Shown piece by piece: positions 34,761 to 46,069 of a stretch of 64,000 bases of DNA. This DNA is from Hemerocallis citrina (Eukaryota; Streptophyta; Magnoliopsida; Asparagales; Asphodelaceae), in NCBI GenBank assembly GCA_017893485.1, contig CM030360.1:146134516-146198515 (forward strand). Direction: 5' to 3'. Under the pieces are notes generated by a model. It saw nothing but the letters and a program-made list of their open reading frames with translations. It was not told the origin of the DNA and ran no database searches. The position numbers were made by a program, and so were the translations under genes. Each line of letters begins with the position of its first letter. The first letter of the stretch is position 1.

Positions 34761-35930
34761 GTTGGGCTGAGGTTGCTCCGTGGAAAACGGGCTTTTATTT
34801 TGAAATCCGGGATTATAATAATTGATCGGGCGGTGTACTTCGCGATCATGAATAGTCGGGCGGATAGTTTTTGAAATCTGAGACTATGCGTAGTCAGGTA
34901 GATAGTTTGTCGTACTCCAGTGTATATACGTATACCGGGGCTAGAGGGACACTTGCGGGAGATTCACACGATGAGGAGTCTGTATAATAGTCAGGCGGTG
35001 TACTCCGGGGTTGGGATCCGTACTCGTAGAATGTCCAAACCTTGCTTTATTACTGGGTAGTTATCATGGCGAGGGATCGAACCCTTTATTGTGAAGTACG
35101 TAGGTGCTTGCCCTCGGACCTATGTAGTATGGGACGCATAGAATCCGAACAAGTGTGCATTAGTGTCATCCTAGTGTAGAATTGTGTGCATTAGGCATTA
35201 AGGCATGACATACACTTACATGTTTAGCGTAGTCACATTTTGACGCTCTATATTCATTCAAGTTTACTATATTTTCATTCAAGTTTGTGTTTTTTAAAGT
35301 ATGGAGATTGTTATAATGTTTCCAGCATAGAGAGGATAGCCGTGTATAACATTTCGTCAGTTGTAAGCGACTGACATACCCACAGTCTTACATGCAGGTA
35401 TGGATGTTCATGGAGTTATAAAGTGGATATGTTGTTGCTATTTTGTTTAAAAGTTAAAGATGTTGTAATCATATTCAATTGTAATTTATTTTGTCTTCCG
35501 CTGTGTATCAATGTAAACAAACTCTGATGTACTATTGAGAAAAGTTTTAATTTCCTTGTAAAATTATACGAAGTGAAGTAAAGATCCTGTGGAATCTCGA
35601 ATTCATCCTTATTTGGAATTCGGGGTGTTACATCTGTTGGGGCGATGGTTAGACCCATGGGTGTTGATGGCGCGACTCGGCTTGCAGGCCTAGAGACTTC
35701 TTTCGAGACAAGGCGAGAGCAACATAGCGCTCGTCGTCATCATGTGTCGCTTAATCGGAGCGTTCCCCTTCCTAGAAGGAGCTAGGGCGACGCCTTGTAG
35801 TCTTGTAGAGTTTTTGGTTTTGAATAAGACTTGTATCCCCTAATTTTGATGGAATAATATATCGCATCTTTCGATCTTGTAACGAGCTTCTTTTAAGAGT
35901 TTAAGTGTTTTTCTAACATTCGCAAGTGAA

Positions 35931-36275
35931 TTTCAACAGTTGTAGGAGCAATTTCGAATGGTGAGCTACTTCACACTCGCTTGTTCACAAGTAGCTAAAG
36001 TGACATCGAACCAAGTATTGAACTCCGAACTTGTCGTTTTAAGAGTTTCAACAGTTGTGGGAGAAATTTTGAATGGTGAGTTACTTCGTACTTGCTTGTT
36101 CGCAAGTAGCTAAAGTGGCATCGAACTAAGTGTTGGACTCCGAACTTGTCGTCTTAAGAGTTTCAATAGTTGTGGGAGCAATTTCGAATGGTGAACTACT
36201 TCTTACTTGCTTGTTCGCAAGTAGCTATAGTGGCATCGAACCAAGTGTTGGACTCCAAACTTTTCGTTTTAAGAG
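35931..36275. repeat. three 115-bp tandem units with a hairpin, between antisense ORF and integrase
   Basis: Units start at 35931, 36046 and 36161 (TTTCAACAGTTGTGGGAG-like) with exactly 115-bp spacing. The second and third contain a perfect stem ACTTGC/GCAAGT around a 6-nt loop, and the first a slightly decayed form. The array lies where the plus-strand antisense ORF and the minus-strand pol converge tail to tail. Confidence 0.92.
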
Positions 36276-36459
36276 TTTTTATACTTAGTATACACTTCGG
36301 GGTAAGACAACCATAATCATTTAGACAATAGGTATTCTGAGAAAGTAAACTGCTTTTATTAAAGATGACTAAGTGGCTTCTTCTGATTTGCAAGCCATTA
36401 TTACATTTGAAAAAATCAACTAAATAAGAAGAAAAACAAACTTAGAAATGCTCTAGGAT

Positions 36460-37596
36460 TAGTTGCTTGGAGCGGTGTTCAAACACCCTCTTGGTACTTC
36501 AATAAGTGTTGCGCATTCCATGTTTTTGGTACTCTCTTGCCCCCGAGTCTTCGAGTTGGTAAGCGCCAGGGCTGACAACTTTGGAGATCCCATACGGACC
36601 TTTTCAGTTAGGTGATAGCTTGTCTTTCTTGCATGGAAAAGAAATTGATAGCTTTCTAGGCACCAAATCTCCTTCTTTGAGTTTAATAAGGCGGACTTTC
36701 TTGTTATAGGACTACGCAATCCTACACCGATAAATCTCCTGACGGATGGAAGATCTTTCTCAAATCTCATCGATGAGGTCAAAGTTTCCCCGAAGCTGGT
36801 TCGAATTTTGCTCTTCATTGAAGGCAATCAAGCGGGGCAAAGGTTGGCCAACTTCCAGTGGGATGACGGCTTCGGAGCAGTAAGTAAGGTTGCAGGGAGA
36901 TTCTCCTATGGGGGTCCTCTTAGTATTGTGGTATCTCCAGAGCACATTGGGGAGTTGTTCGACCCATAACCCCTTTGCAAACTTGTCCAGTCTCTTCTTT
37001 AGGCCTGAGAGAATTTGTCGATTTGCTTTCTCTGCTTGACCGTTGGATTACGGGTGGAATATCGAGGAGAATCATTGCTGGATGCCTAGATCCGTAACAA
37101 AATTGCGAAAGGATGCCCCCGTAAATAGGGTCCCATTGTTCGTTACTAAGATTTGAGGTACACTGAATTTGCAGACGATGTTCTTCCAAAAGAACCGCTG
37201 GATGCTGTTCTCAGTGATCATCTCTAGAGGCTCGGCTTCGATCCATTTGGAGAAGTAGTCGATTGCAATGACATGGAACTTCAGCTGGACCGGTGCTGGA
37301 GGGAACAGCCCGAGAAAGTGCATCCCCTACATTGCAAAAAGGGTCAGACTAGATAAGGAAGAGAGCTGGACTTGTGGTAAATGCCGAATTATTGAGAATT
37401 TTTGGCACGGGGCGCATTGGTGAATGTGTTGTTCGGCGTCGCTAAGGAGTGTGGGCCAGATGTATCCGTAATTTAAGACTTTGCTCCCTTCATGGGCCTC
37501 CTTTAGAGCATACTGGGCCTCCTCGGGGGAGAGACATCTCAAGTAGGGTCTAGCATCCACTTGAATTGAGGAGCGCTTGTACATGACCCCTTTCAA
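36460..37596 (-). pseudogene. Tat integrase remnant
   Basis: Integrase inserts the DNA copy. The zinc-binding part appears as EAHEGSKV...YIWPTLLSDAEQHIHQCAPCQKF (about 37500-37400), lacking some of the usual spacing. The core shows IDYFSKWIEAEPL (about 37250) and VTNNGTLFTG, where the family's second catalytic Asp is now Asn, followed after a stop by NGQAEKANRQ. The C-terminal part carries WRYHNTKRTPIGESP and TYCSEAVIPLEVG. Stops and frameshifts divide it into at least four pieces, and the Asp loss alone would inactivate it. Confidence 0.9.
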
Positions 37597-37879
37597 TGAG
37601 CATGTATCACTCGGCTCTGGTTCTGATTCTTCTAACCTCTTTAGGGTCTAGAGGGAGGATTCCATCTTTGAGGAACTCTACCAGGGTCCTTATCCAATTC
37701 TCCCCGAATGCTAGGGGCAGCGTCTCCATCAGTTTGGGACCATCTTCCTCGATGCTAGGTCTCAAGAGGACTTCTATCAAGACGGTTTGTTCTAGCCCCT
37801 GGAGGGAAGAAGAGGCCAGCTTTGATAGGGCATCTGCCTGCGCATTCTCCTCTCGGGGGATTCGCTAGAGTTGTGCAGC

Positions 37880-38191
37880 TTAGAAAGAGGCCAGTAGCCC
37901 TTTGACCATGGCCAAATATTTGGCCATGCGACCATCTCTTGCCTCATACTCCCCCGATACCTGGTTCACGACCAACTGTGAGTCACTAAATATTTTGACA
38001 TGTCGGGCCCTGGCCTTGCGTGCCATACACAGACCAGCTATGAGAACCTTATATTCAGCCTCGTTGTTTGATGCCTGAAAATTAATGCGGAGTGAGTATT
38101 GAAGAACAAAGTCATCGAGGCCGGTCAAGATGACCCCAGCCCCACTCCCATCAGCGCATGTGGACCCATCAACATACACGATCCAGACCAA
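37880..38191 (-). pseudogene. Tat second (archaeal-type) RNase H domain
   Basis: An open 103-aa frame with VYVDGSTCADGSGAGV, NNEAEYKVLIAGL and FSDSQLVVNQVSGEYEARD, i.e. the D-E-D acidic set of an RNase H. A second RNase H between the RT-linked RNase H and integrase is characteristic of Tat elements. This is the best preserved domain of the element, but it is detached from its neighbours by stops. Confidence 0.9.
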
Positions 38192-38289
38192 GGGTTCCTC
38201 TATTGCCTTGCTAGGTTCGGGGATAGTGCTTTCTACTATAAATTCTGCCAGGGTTTGTGACTTAATAGCGGTTCGGGGCTGATAGTTGA

Positions 38290-39700
38290 TATCATGTTGA
38301 CTCAGCTCTATAGACTACTTCATACCCCGAAGTTTCGGGCTTATAGAGAACTTGCTTGAGTGGCTGGTCGATAAGAACGACCACTGAGTGGGACTGGAAG
38401 TAGGGGCGAAGCTTTCGAGCTGCAATGACTAATGCATATGCCATCTTTTCTACCTTTGAATAATGGAGTTCGGCATCCCTGAAGACCTTACTCACATAGT
38501 AGATTGGCTTTTGCATCTTATCTTCTTCTCTTACAAGGATGGCGCTAAGAGTTTGTTCTGAGGTAGCGAGGTATATATAGAGGACTTCCCCGGGCTTTGG
38601 CTTGCTCAAGAGTGGGGGGTTGACTAGATAGGCTTTAAGTTTATCAAAGGACTCCTGCTGCTATTGCCCCCACTCAAAGCACTTCGCCCCTCTAAGGGCC
38701 TTGAAGAATGGGAGACATTTTTCTCCTGACTTGGAGAGAAAGCATCCTATGGCCGCGAGGTATCCTATGAGTCTCTATACGTCTTTGACACTGGAAGGGT
38801 GAGCCATGTTCAGTATGGCCAGAATCTTTTCCGGGTTGGCTTCTATGCTTCTTTGGCTAACCATGAACCCAAGCAATTTGCCGGATGAGACACCGAAGGC
38901 ACACTTATTCGGGTTTAGTCTCATGTTGTGTCTCCTTAACACATCAAAGGCCTTCTGAAGATTGGAAACATGATTCAATTTGCTGATACATGTCGTCTAC
39001 ATTGACCTTCATATTCCGGCCGATCTGTTCTCTGAATACCTTATTGACAAGGTGCTGATAAGTTGCACGGGCATTCTTTAGCCCGAAGGGCATGACCCTG
39101 GTCAGTTACAAACGAAGTCTTTGGAATATCGGGAGGGAACATCCTGATCTAGTTGTACCCAGAAAAGGCATCCATGAAATTCAAGAGTTCGTGTCCAGAG
39201 GTTGCATCAATTAGGGCATCAATGCTCGGGAGCGAGAACGGATCTTTCGGTAAGTTTTGTTCAGATCCGTGAAATCAATGCAAATTCTCCAGCTCCTGTT
39301 GGCCTTTTTGACAATCACAACGTTAGACAGCCATTCGAGATAGTTGACCTCTTGTATGAACCGGGCATTCAAGAGCTTTTCTACTTCTTCTTTGATTGTC
39401 TGCTGGTGTTCGGGAGCGAACTTGCGTTGCTTTTTGCTGGACAGGTTTGGCCCTAGGAGCAATACTAAGGTGATGTATGAGAAGTTCTTTGGAGATTCCA
39501 GGCATGTCGGTCGTGGTCCAAGCGAATAGATCGCAATTTCCCCTTATACATTGGATAATGTCGGTTTTGACATGAGGGGGAAGGACCTTACTAACTTGGA
39601 ATGTCCTAGTCGGATCTCCTTCTGAGAAGGCTATTTCTTCTAACTCGTTGACTGGCTCTGAGATGGCTTGGCTACTCCCTTGTGGGAGCTCGAGGGCTTC
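38290..39700 (-). pseudogene. Tat reverse transcriptase and linked RNase H remnant
   Basis: RT boxes appear in order but in changing frames: KEEVEKLLNARFIQEVNYLEW (short form of the RT entry motif, about 39400), WRICIDFTDLNK (about 39290), LPSIDALIDATSGHELL and MDAFSGYN (about 39230-39160), a degenerate catalytic box NVDDM where YVDDM is expected (about 39000), and NPNKCAFGVSSGKLLGFMVS (about 38910). The linked RNase H (LATSEQTLSAILVREE, KPIYYVSKVF, YSKVEKMAYALV) occupies about 38590-38330. At least three frameshifts and several stops show long inactivity. Confidence 0.9.
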
Positions 39701-40042
39701 AAGGGAAAGGACTGGCCCTCCTACTTAAGTCATGTAACATTTGGGAGCCGTCTCCTGGCTCCCTCTGACTTCTCCCACCCCTGCTATGGTGGGTAATTTC
39801 ATCTTCATATGGTAGGCTGAGGGTACGGCCTGAAGATCAGCTAGGTTGGGTCAGCCCAGAATGGCATTGTAAGCGGCCTTCACGTCTACCACCATGAAAT
39901 CCATCAGCTCGGTTTGGGTGATCGGGGTTTTGCCAGCGGTTACGTCGAGAGTTATCACTTTCTCGATCGTCACTAGCACCCCGGAGAACCCGTGGAGAGT
40001 GTAACCGATGGGCTTGAGTCGATCCCTAGAAAACTTGAGACA

Positions 40043-40881
40043 CTAGAAGGCTTCCAGAAAAAGGATGTTAACTGAACTTCCATTGTCGACCAGGACTCGG
40101 CATACTTTGAAGTTAGCCACATGGAGGTTTATCACAAGAGCATCACAATGAGGCGTTCGGACGCCTTCCAAATTCTTGTCAGAAAAGGTAACAGGAACTC
40201 CAAGGTCCTTAAGGGGAGGATGGTTCTGTACCGAGTTCACCTCTCGGATGAAGGTTTTTTGGGAGGAGTTCGAATCTCCCCCCATTGGGCCTCCGTGAAT
40301 AAGGTGTAAGAAAACTTCAGCTTCGGAATCTGGGGTCCCGACAGGTCGCTCAGTTCGCTTATTAGTCCCTCTGGGAGGCAGAGGATGATGTACCCTGTCT
40401 TTCCTTACGAACCTAGAAAGTTTCCCCGTATGAATGAGGGCTTCAATCTCGTCTTTAAAGGCCCGACAGTCATCTGTTTCGTGGTCGTGATCTCTATGGA
40501 AGCGGCACCATTTGTCCCTGTTCCTCTTCTTTCCTGGTGTATTCATCTTCGGAAGTGGTGGGAGCAGACCTTCTTTCCCGACCTCCATTAGGATGGCTGA
40601 AACACTAGCATTAAGTGGAGTAAACTTCTCAAGACGGGGAGGAGGGCAGCGCTGACCACCATTATCTTTCTGAAGCTTCTTAGCCCCTTCTTCTTCGATG
40701 CCCTTCCGCTTGTTCCCGAACAGGGGCTCTTTCTGGTCAAGTGGGAGGAGGGCCTCCTCTGCCCTAATATATTTTTCGCTCTCCGTAGGAGTTCTGAAAA
40801 GTCTCAGGGCAGCTTTTTAGCGAGAGAAGACTTCAAGTCGGCGTGGTTGATGTTGTGTCGAAAGGCAGCGGAGGCTACCGA
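40043..40881 (-). pseudogene. Tat gag C-terminus with zinc knuckle, and protease
   Basis: WCRFHRDHDHETDDC (about 40500-40460) is the C-x2-H..H..C-type nucleic-acid-binding knuckle found in Tat Gag. About 130 residues on, VLVDNGSSVNILF (about 40085) is the aspartic protease active-site region, with DNGSS in place of the usual D-T/S-G-S. A 181-aa frame (40588-40043) covers both. The protease C-terminal half continues after a stop near 40043. Confidence 0.88.
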
Positions 40882-41303
40882 CTAGCTTATGGAGGCGATT
40901 GACCGAGCCTCGATGGTGAAGCGCTTGACAAAGTCCCTTAACTGCTCGTCCTTCCTTTGATTGAGTGCCAGTAAAGATGTGCTTGTCTTTTCGGTGCGAC
41001 AGCTACTTACAAAATGGGTGAGGAAGAGCCCCTCGAACTGATCGAAGGAGAAGGTGGAGGCAGGGGCGAGTTGGGAATACCATTCTCTCGCCGGCCCCTT
41101 CAGTGTGGTCGGGAAGGTTCTGCAAAGAAGCGCATCCGAAGCCTGGTGGATCATCATGAGAGTTTTAAAACTCTCGATGTGGTCAGTGAGGTCTGACTCC
41201 CCATTGTATGAATCAAAGTGAGGGGGTTTTAAGTTTTTCAGAATCGGGGCTTCCATGATGGTTCGGGAGAACGGAGGCCTGCTTGGGCGGAAATTCCTCG
41301 CCA
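40882..41303 (-). pseudogene. Tat gag core, right of which the Tekay element inserted
   Basis: MEAPILKNLKPPHFDSYNGE opens the core, followed by DPxDHIE-like LTDHIESFKTLM, CRTFPTTLKGPAREWYSQLAP and FVSSCRTEKTSTSLLALNQ, the retrotransposon Gag core seen across Tat elements. The frame is cut at its N-terminal side by the Tekay insertion at 41309 and resumes beyond 52900. A stop lies at 40882. Confidence 0.9.
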
Positions 41304-41308
41304 GTTGT

Positions 41309-44300
41309 TGTAACCCCAATTTTTTGTTTTTCGTATTTTTGATGTATTTTTCTTCTTCTTGAGTATTTGTACTCTCTTGTATTTTTTTGGGACCATATAT
41401 TGGAGTTGTTTTCAATATATATTCATTTTATTTCATTTTGAGCTCTTTGTGTTTGATTTGTTTGTTTTTTGCGTTATTCTTCATCGATTGTTGTTTTCCT
41501 CTTTATTGGATTCTGTTCTATTCTTTGGCTCGTGTTTCGGGTGATCGCGATTTCTTTTGCCTAAGCTTATTAATGATGATCCTAATTGCAATTTTAAACT
41601 AGACCCTCATGATTATCCCTAAACCCAATTGATTACCCAAACCTTAATACCCAGTCTCCTACTACTACTCCTAATAAACCCATAAACCCAATTACCCAAC
41701 AATCCTACTACAAACCCTGATCACCCCCCCCCCCTATATAATCTAATCCCTATATCTCTTTTCCCTACCGAAACCTAGCCACCGTTACACCCCAAAACCC
41801 TAAACCCATTACTGTCGAACCCCCATACCCTGTGCAACCCCTACCGCTAACCCCCACTTCACCCTCAACCTCCCGATCCATCATCTTAAACCCATTACCA
41901 CTGCACCCATTGCTCCCCATTACTACACCCACCCATTGCTGATCACCCAAGCCCCTCGCCGTCCATCTTTCTGTCTCATCTCTCCGTCGTTCGCTCTCCC
42001 TCTTGGCCTCTGTTTCGGCATCGATTGACAGCAACAGTAACAGCGACACTAGCCAGTGCCAGTGCTGTCGCCACCGTTGTTCCCCTCCATTCATCCCCTC
42101 GCCGACTGTAGTTGCGACAGCGGCAGTCACCGCCGCCATCCGTTTCACCGTGGTCTCTCTCTCTCTTGGTTGGTTTGCACGTGCACGTAGTTTGCACGTG
42201 TATTTGCTTTGGTTCGTGATTTGTGTTCGTGGGTTTTTTTCGTTGTGTTTGTTGCCCGAGAATTCGTTCCCGTTATTCTTGGTGTTCTTCATTTTCGTCT
42301 TCGGTTAAGGCAAGTGACTTGTACTCAAATTCCTTTGTATGATACAAGTCAAAAATACCGCTTATAGTGTAGTTGGGTTCTAGAGACAACTCGTGTGTGT
42401 GTTATCTTTTATGGGTTTTGTCTCTATTGTGCTATTGACCATAGTTGTCTCACGACACAAAAATCAACATGAAAACAACTAGGTTTGACTGTGCTTGATC
42501 TATTCATAAATGTGAGATAATTAGGTGAAATTATGTGTTTGATGAGATCCATGTGATATGATGGTTGTGAATATGTTATATACTCTATTTCATGATGTTT
42601 GGACACTTAGTAGACTCTATACCATGTTTGATTGTGATTGGAATGAGTTTCGTGTGGTTTATGTTGGTTTTGATTTCAAGAGAAAATCTGTAATTGTCGA
42701 TGATCAGTTTTGATTTGTATTTTAGACCCTATTAAGGTCAGTATTCTTAATTTTTGTATTAGACATAAATTGTAGAGAGATCTATCTTCTTTCCAAAATC
42801 TCTAACCTTGATCGATTAAGTTTTCGTATGAGTGAGTTATGGCTATTTTACTACAGAGGTGTATTCTATTTCCAGAATTCGTTTCTTGATGATTTTGATG
42901 ATTAAACTATTTTGATACTAGTCCTAATTATATTATTTTGATCTGAAACTTTGCGAAGTATTTCTATATATATTTAGGGATTACCCAGAATTTTGGTGGA
43001 TTTTATTGATGAGTTTTATACACCGTTTCATGCTTGTTTATAAAAACTATACTTGCTGTATTTTGCTCGCTGTTCTGTAAAGAATCGTATTTTCACCCTA
43101 TTTTCTTTTACTGTATGGAAAATATTTATGAAATATGAAAGTTAGACTATTTTGTATATTTTCATCTCCATTTGGCGGATTTGGATTTCGTTTCACGGTT
43201 TACGAGATATTATAGTTTTCGTACAGCAGTGTTGGGGATTCAAATCAGTTTTGAGTTATGATTTTGTGAAGTACTATATGGCTTATATATAATCGCTAGA
43301 TTCGTGTGGAAGTCTATTTTCCAAATTCTTTGACAGATTCAGATTTGGATGTCTGTAGTAACGGAAATCTCTGTTTTAGTACTGTACTGTCATGTTGTCC
43401 TGAATATGAACATGCACTGTTTTGCTCGTTTATGTGACCATATATCATCTATGCATATTTATTTATTTCCCTGAACCTAATACTGATTGTATCATGTTAG
43501 TCTGACACTATTTCATGCACTATCATGTCTGTTGATAACCATAATAAAAGTGATCAAGCCGGGGTTTCTTAAGGAAAGATCTAGTAGTGGAAAATATGGA
43601 AACGTGTACTTGGAAGGGAACTAGTGTTCTATACTAAAACTGTTACTATTACTGTTACTAATACTTTTACTGCTACTGTTACTGTTATTTTTACTGCTAC
43701 TGCTACTGCTACTGATACCTGAGTACACTGCCCCATTATGGTCCACTATGAAATCTAAAAGCGAAACTGTTTGTTGTAGCAACCATGTGTTATATTTTGG
43801 GGCGCATGAAGTACTACCTAGATAGTAATATACACAAGACTGTCAGAACATAAGACTGATACTTTTAGACTGACACTGTTAGACTGATAGTGTTGGACCG
43901 ATACTGTTATACTGTTACACTGATATACTTAGCTTACTGTTACTGGACACTGTTAGTTGTCATATGACACTAAACTTGACACATTCATTTGTACTGTTAG
44001 TATACCATGCTAGTTGACTTGTTTTACTGATTCATGCTAGTTATTACTGTTGATGCATTATTCCCTGCTATTTGTTTACCTTTTCCATGTACTTGTATCC
44101 TACATTATAAGTGGTCCGTAACTTGCATTGATGGGTACTTGTTTTCTCTTTCCTTCTCCTGCAATTATTAATTGCAGATCAGGATGGTCAGCTGCTCGAC
44201 GGCATTGGCGAAATGAGATAGTAGTGCTGGATTTCTTGCTTATTAGTATTACTATTATTGTTGCTTCGAATAATGTATTTTTGAGTACTTGGATGATTAC

Positions 44301-44557
44301 ATTGTATTTGGGCGATGTGACCCAGGATTTTGTCTTGTCCAGATTCTGATTTATTTGAGCTTAATGTATTTTGTTTTAAGTAAATTCTGTTGGTTTATTA
44401 ATTCAATTATGCATGTGTGGTTGACAATTTTGCTTCCGAATCTGATTATTTTGTGTGATGTAAAGATTCCTGAACAGCTTCTGGATGATGCACATAATTC
44501 GATGGGTTGAGTCGCGTATCCGTATTCCATATTCTTTTTGGGAAGCGGGATGTGACA
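41309..44557 (+). repeat. Tekay 5' LTR
   Basis: Starts TGTAACCCC, ends GGGATGTGACA; 3249 bp. TATATAA at 41735-41741 precedes a GC-rich transcribed leader. A tract of ACTGTT/ACTGCT microsatellite-like repeats lies at about 43640-43720. Relative to the 3' LTR it lacks about 200 bp near 43235. Confidence 0.95.
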
Positions 44558-44567
44558 AGACTTTTAG

Positions 44568-44580
44568 TGGTATCAGAGCC
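44568..44580 (+). promoter_or_regulatory. primer-binding site for initiator-Met tRNA
   Basis: TGGTATCAGAGCC, ten bases after the 5' LTR, is complementary to the 3' end of plant tRNA-iMet, the standard primer of Tekay elements. Confidence 0.96.
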
Positions 44581-45207
44581 CAGGTTTGGCTAATGTATTA
44601 GTTGCCTAATATATTAGATAAGCTTGGCTCGAACTGGGATCGACTCAATGTTTCACCAACCATGCATACGTAAATGAATTATTATCAACTTTGATTTTGG
44701 ATGCAAATTGTTTTGATTTTTGTGCAACTATGGCTCGTGGGGATTCTTCTCAGCCTGATCCGATTGAGGCTGTCACTGCTGTGCTTAAGCGGCTAATTAA
44801 CCAGCAGCAAAACCACAACGATCTAGTGCTGGCTGCTCTTGAAGTTGTTCGGGTTCTGCCTCCTATTGTGCCTGTGCAAGCAAATCTTCCGCCTCGTCCA
44901 GGAACAGTTACGGATTTTATGAGGCTACATCCCGACCATTTTTTCGGCACTGAGACACCTTTGGAGGCTGAACAGGTGGTTGATCCGGACCAAGCGCTTG
45001 CTCTTAGCGGCACATGTTGCCGAGGCTGATAGGGTGGACGTGGTTTCCATCCAGCTGGTGGATTTGGCTCACATTTGGTGGATGGCCGAGTCCGAGCGAC
45101 TTGAGAGGCCTATTGCTTTGACTACTTTCACTCAGGGATTCTTAGAGAAGTTCTTCTACGGTAGTACTCGAGTTGAGATGGAACATCAATTGCTGGCCCT
45201 AAAAAAG

Positions 45208-45284
45208 GTTAAGTCATTATTCTATTTTGGAATTTTGTTACATAATTGTTCAAACAATGTTGTAACATGGACTTCTTGAAATAG
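45208..45284 (+). other. candidate intron 1 in Tekay gag
   Basis: GTTAAG...AAATAG, 77 bp, T/A-rich with an internal stop. Removing it joins LLALKK to GSRSVNEYTADF, which is the expected Gag continuity and corrects the frame. Confidence 0.6.
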
Positions 45285-45912
45285 GGTTCCAGGTCAGTGA
45301 ATGAGTACACTGCTGATTTTACTAGACTTCGCGCTGCCGTTCTTGTGGCTACCGAAGAGGATAGGGCTCGTAGATTTACAAATGGGCTTGAGCAAGATAT
45401 CAAGAGGCATCTTGTCTCTCTCCGTTTGTGTACTTATACTGAAGCTCTTGAGGCAGCTCGAGCTCAGGAACAGGCTCGTGGTGGTTTGGTTCCTTCTTCG
45501 TGGACTGTTCCGCATCCTACTGCTAGGCCTTCTGGTGGTCTTGTTCGAAGGCCTGTCCCAACCCATCCGGTCAGGGCATCTCCGTATCCTTCTGCTGGTT
45601 TCCAGAATGGTGATTTTTGCGACTTCTGTCAGATGTCTGTGCATGAGCGTAAGAATTGTTGGCGTGTCAACCGCCGGTGCTTTAGGTGTGGTGCCGCTGA
45701 TCATTCAGTACGAGATTGTCCGCAGCAGCAGTAGCAGGTGGCTCTTCCAGCCAGGGGTCCTATTCAGCAAGCAGGCCCAGCTCGTGGTCCAGTTAGGCCT
45801 CCGCTTCCTCCTCGGCATCAGATTGTCGGTCAGAGGACCGCTGTTCTGAGGAGTGGTCAGGCTTTCAACTTGACTGCTGCAGATGCTGCAACAGCTGAAG
45901 GAGTTATGACAG

Positions 45913-46069
45913 GTATCTTTTTGCTTTTGTCTTGCTGTTGTTGTTTTGCTTTCTCTTTGTTTCTTTCTTTTGGTCTTGTTTTACTTTCTTTCCGTTATCT
46001 TTCTGCATTGTTATTTTCCTTACCCTTGATTGTCTGCTTTTTCTTTCTCCTTGTCTTTTGCTCCCTTAG
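45913..46069 (+). other. candidate intron 2 between Gag knuckles and protease
   Basis: GTATCT...CCCTTAG, 157 bp and strongly T-rich with a polypyrimidine tract. Removing it joins GVMTG to VVLVCSFSTRVLFDSGATHSF-type protease sequence in frame, as in intact Tekay elements. Confidence 0.7.

Larger units (their letters stand above)
31871..35632 (+). mobile_element. solo LTR of a second Tekay-type subfamily
   Basis: The stretch begins TATAACACCCCG and ends CGGGGTGTTACA, near-perfect inverted ends; the second base has changed from G to A. TCTGT flanks it (31866-31870 and 35633-35637). TATAAATA lies at 32591-32598. At 3762 bp it is a full LTR without an internal region. Its sequence matches the LTR fragment at 19410-21113 better than the LTRs of 41309-52899, so it is a separate subfamily. 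It contains two tRNA-like A/B-box pairs and CGGGCGG-containing subrepeats (34670-35000). Confidence 0.92.
31200..35785 (+). pseudogene. second antisense coiled-coil ORF of the Tat element, split by a solo LTR
   Basis: Bases 31205-31865 encode a heptad-like charged protein (LARRNIEVKRLEEAL, KTERDELKSSLSEVK and two further ERDEL-type repeats), then WLIELKVENLRLKR and NPGDAQSGVAGSSSGAS. The frame resumes after the solo LTR at 35638 (VGAMVRPMGVDG) and ends TAG at 35783-35785. A TGA at 31579-31581, a 45-bp internal repeat (RLSDGSN twice, about 31681-31755) and a frame change break it. Its end matches the Tat remnant at 22450-22686. Role unknown. Confidence 0.65.

Noticed and set aside
41765..42308. 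ORFs of 101-175 aa in the Tekay 5' LTR (and 50099-50482 in the 3' LTR)
   Set aside because: They fall in the GC-rich leader of the LTR, are not conserved in frame between the LTR pair, and have no domain.
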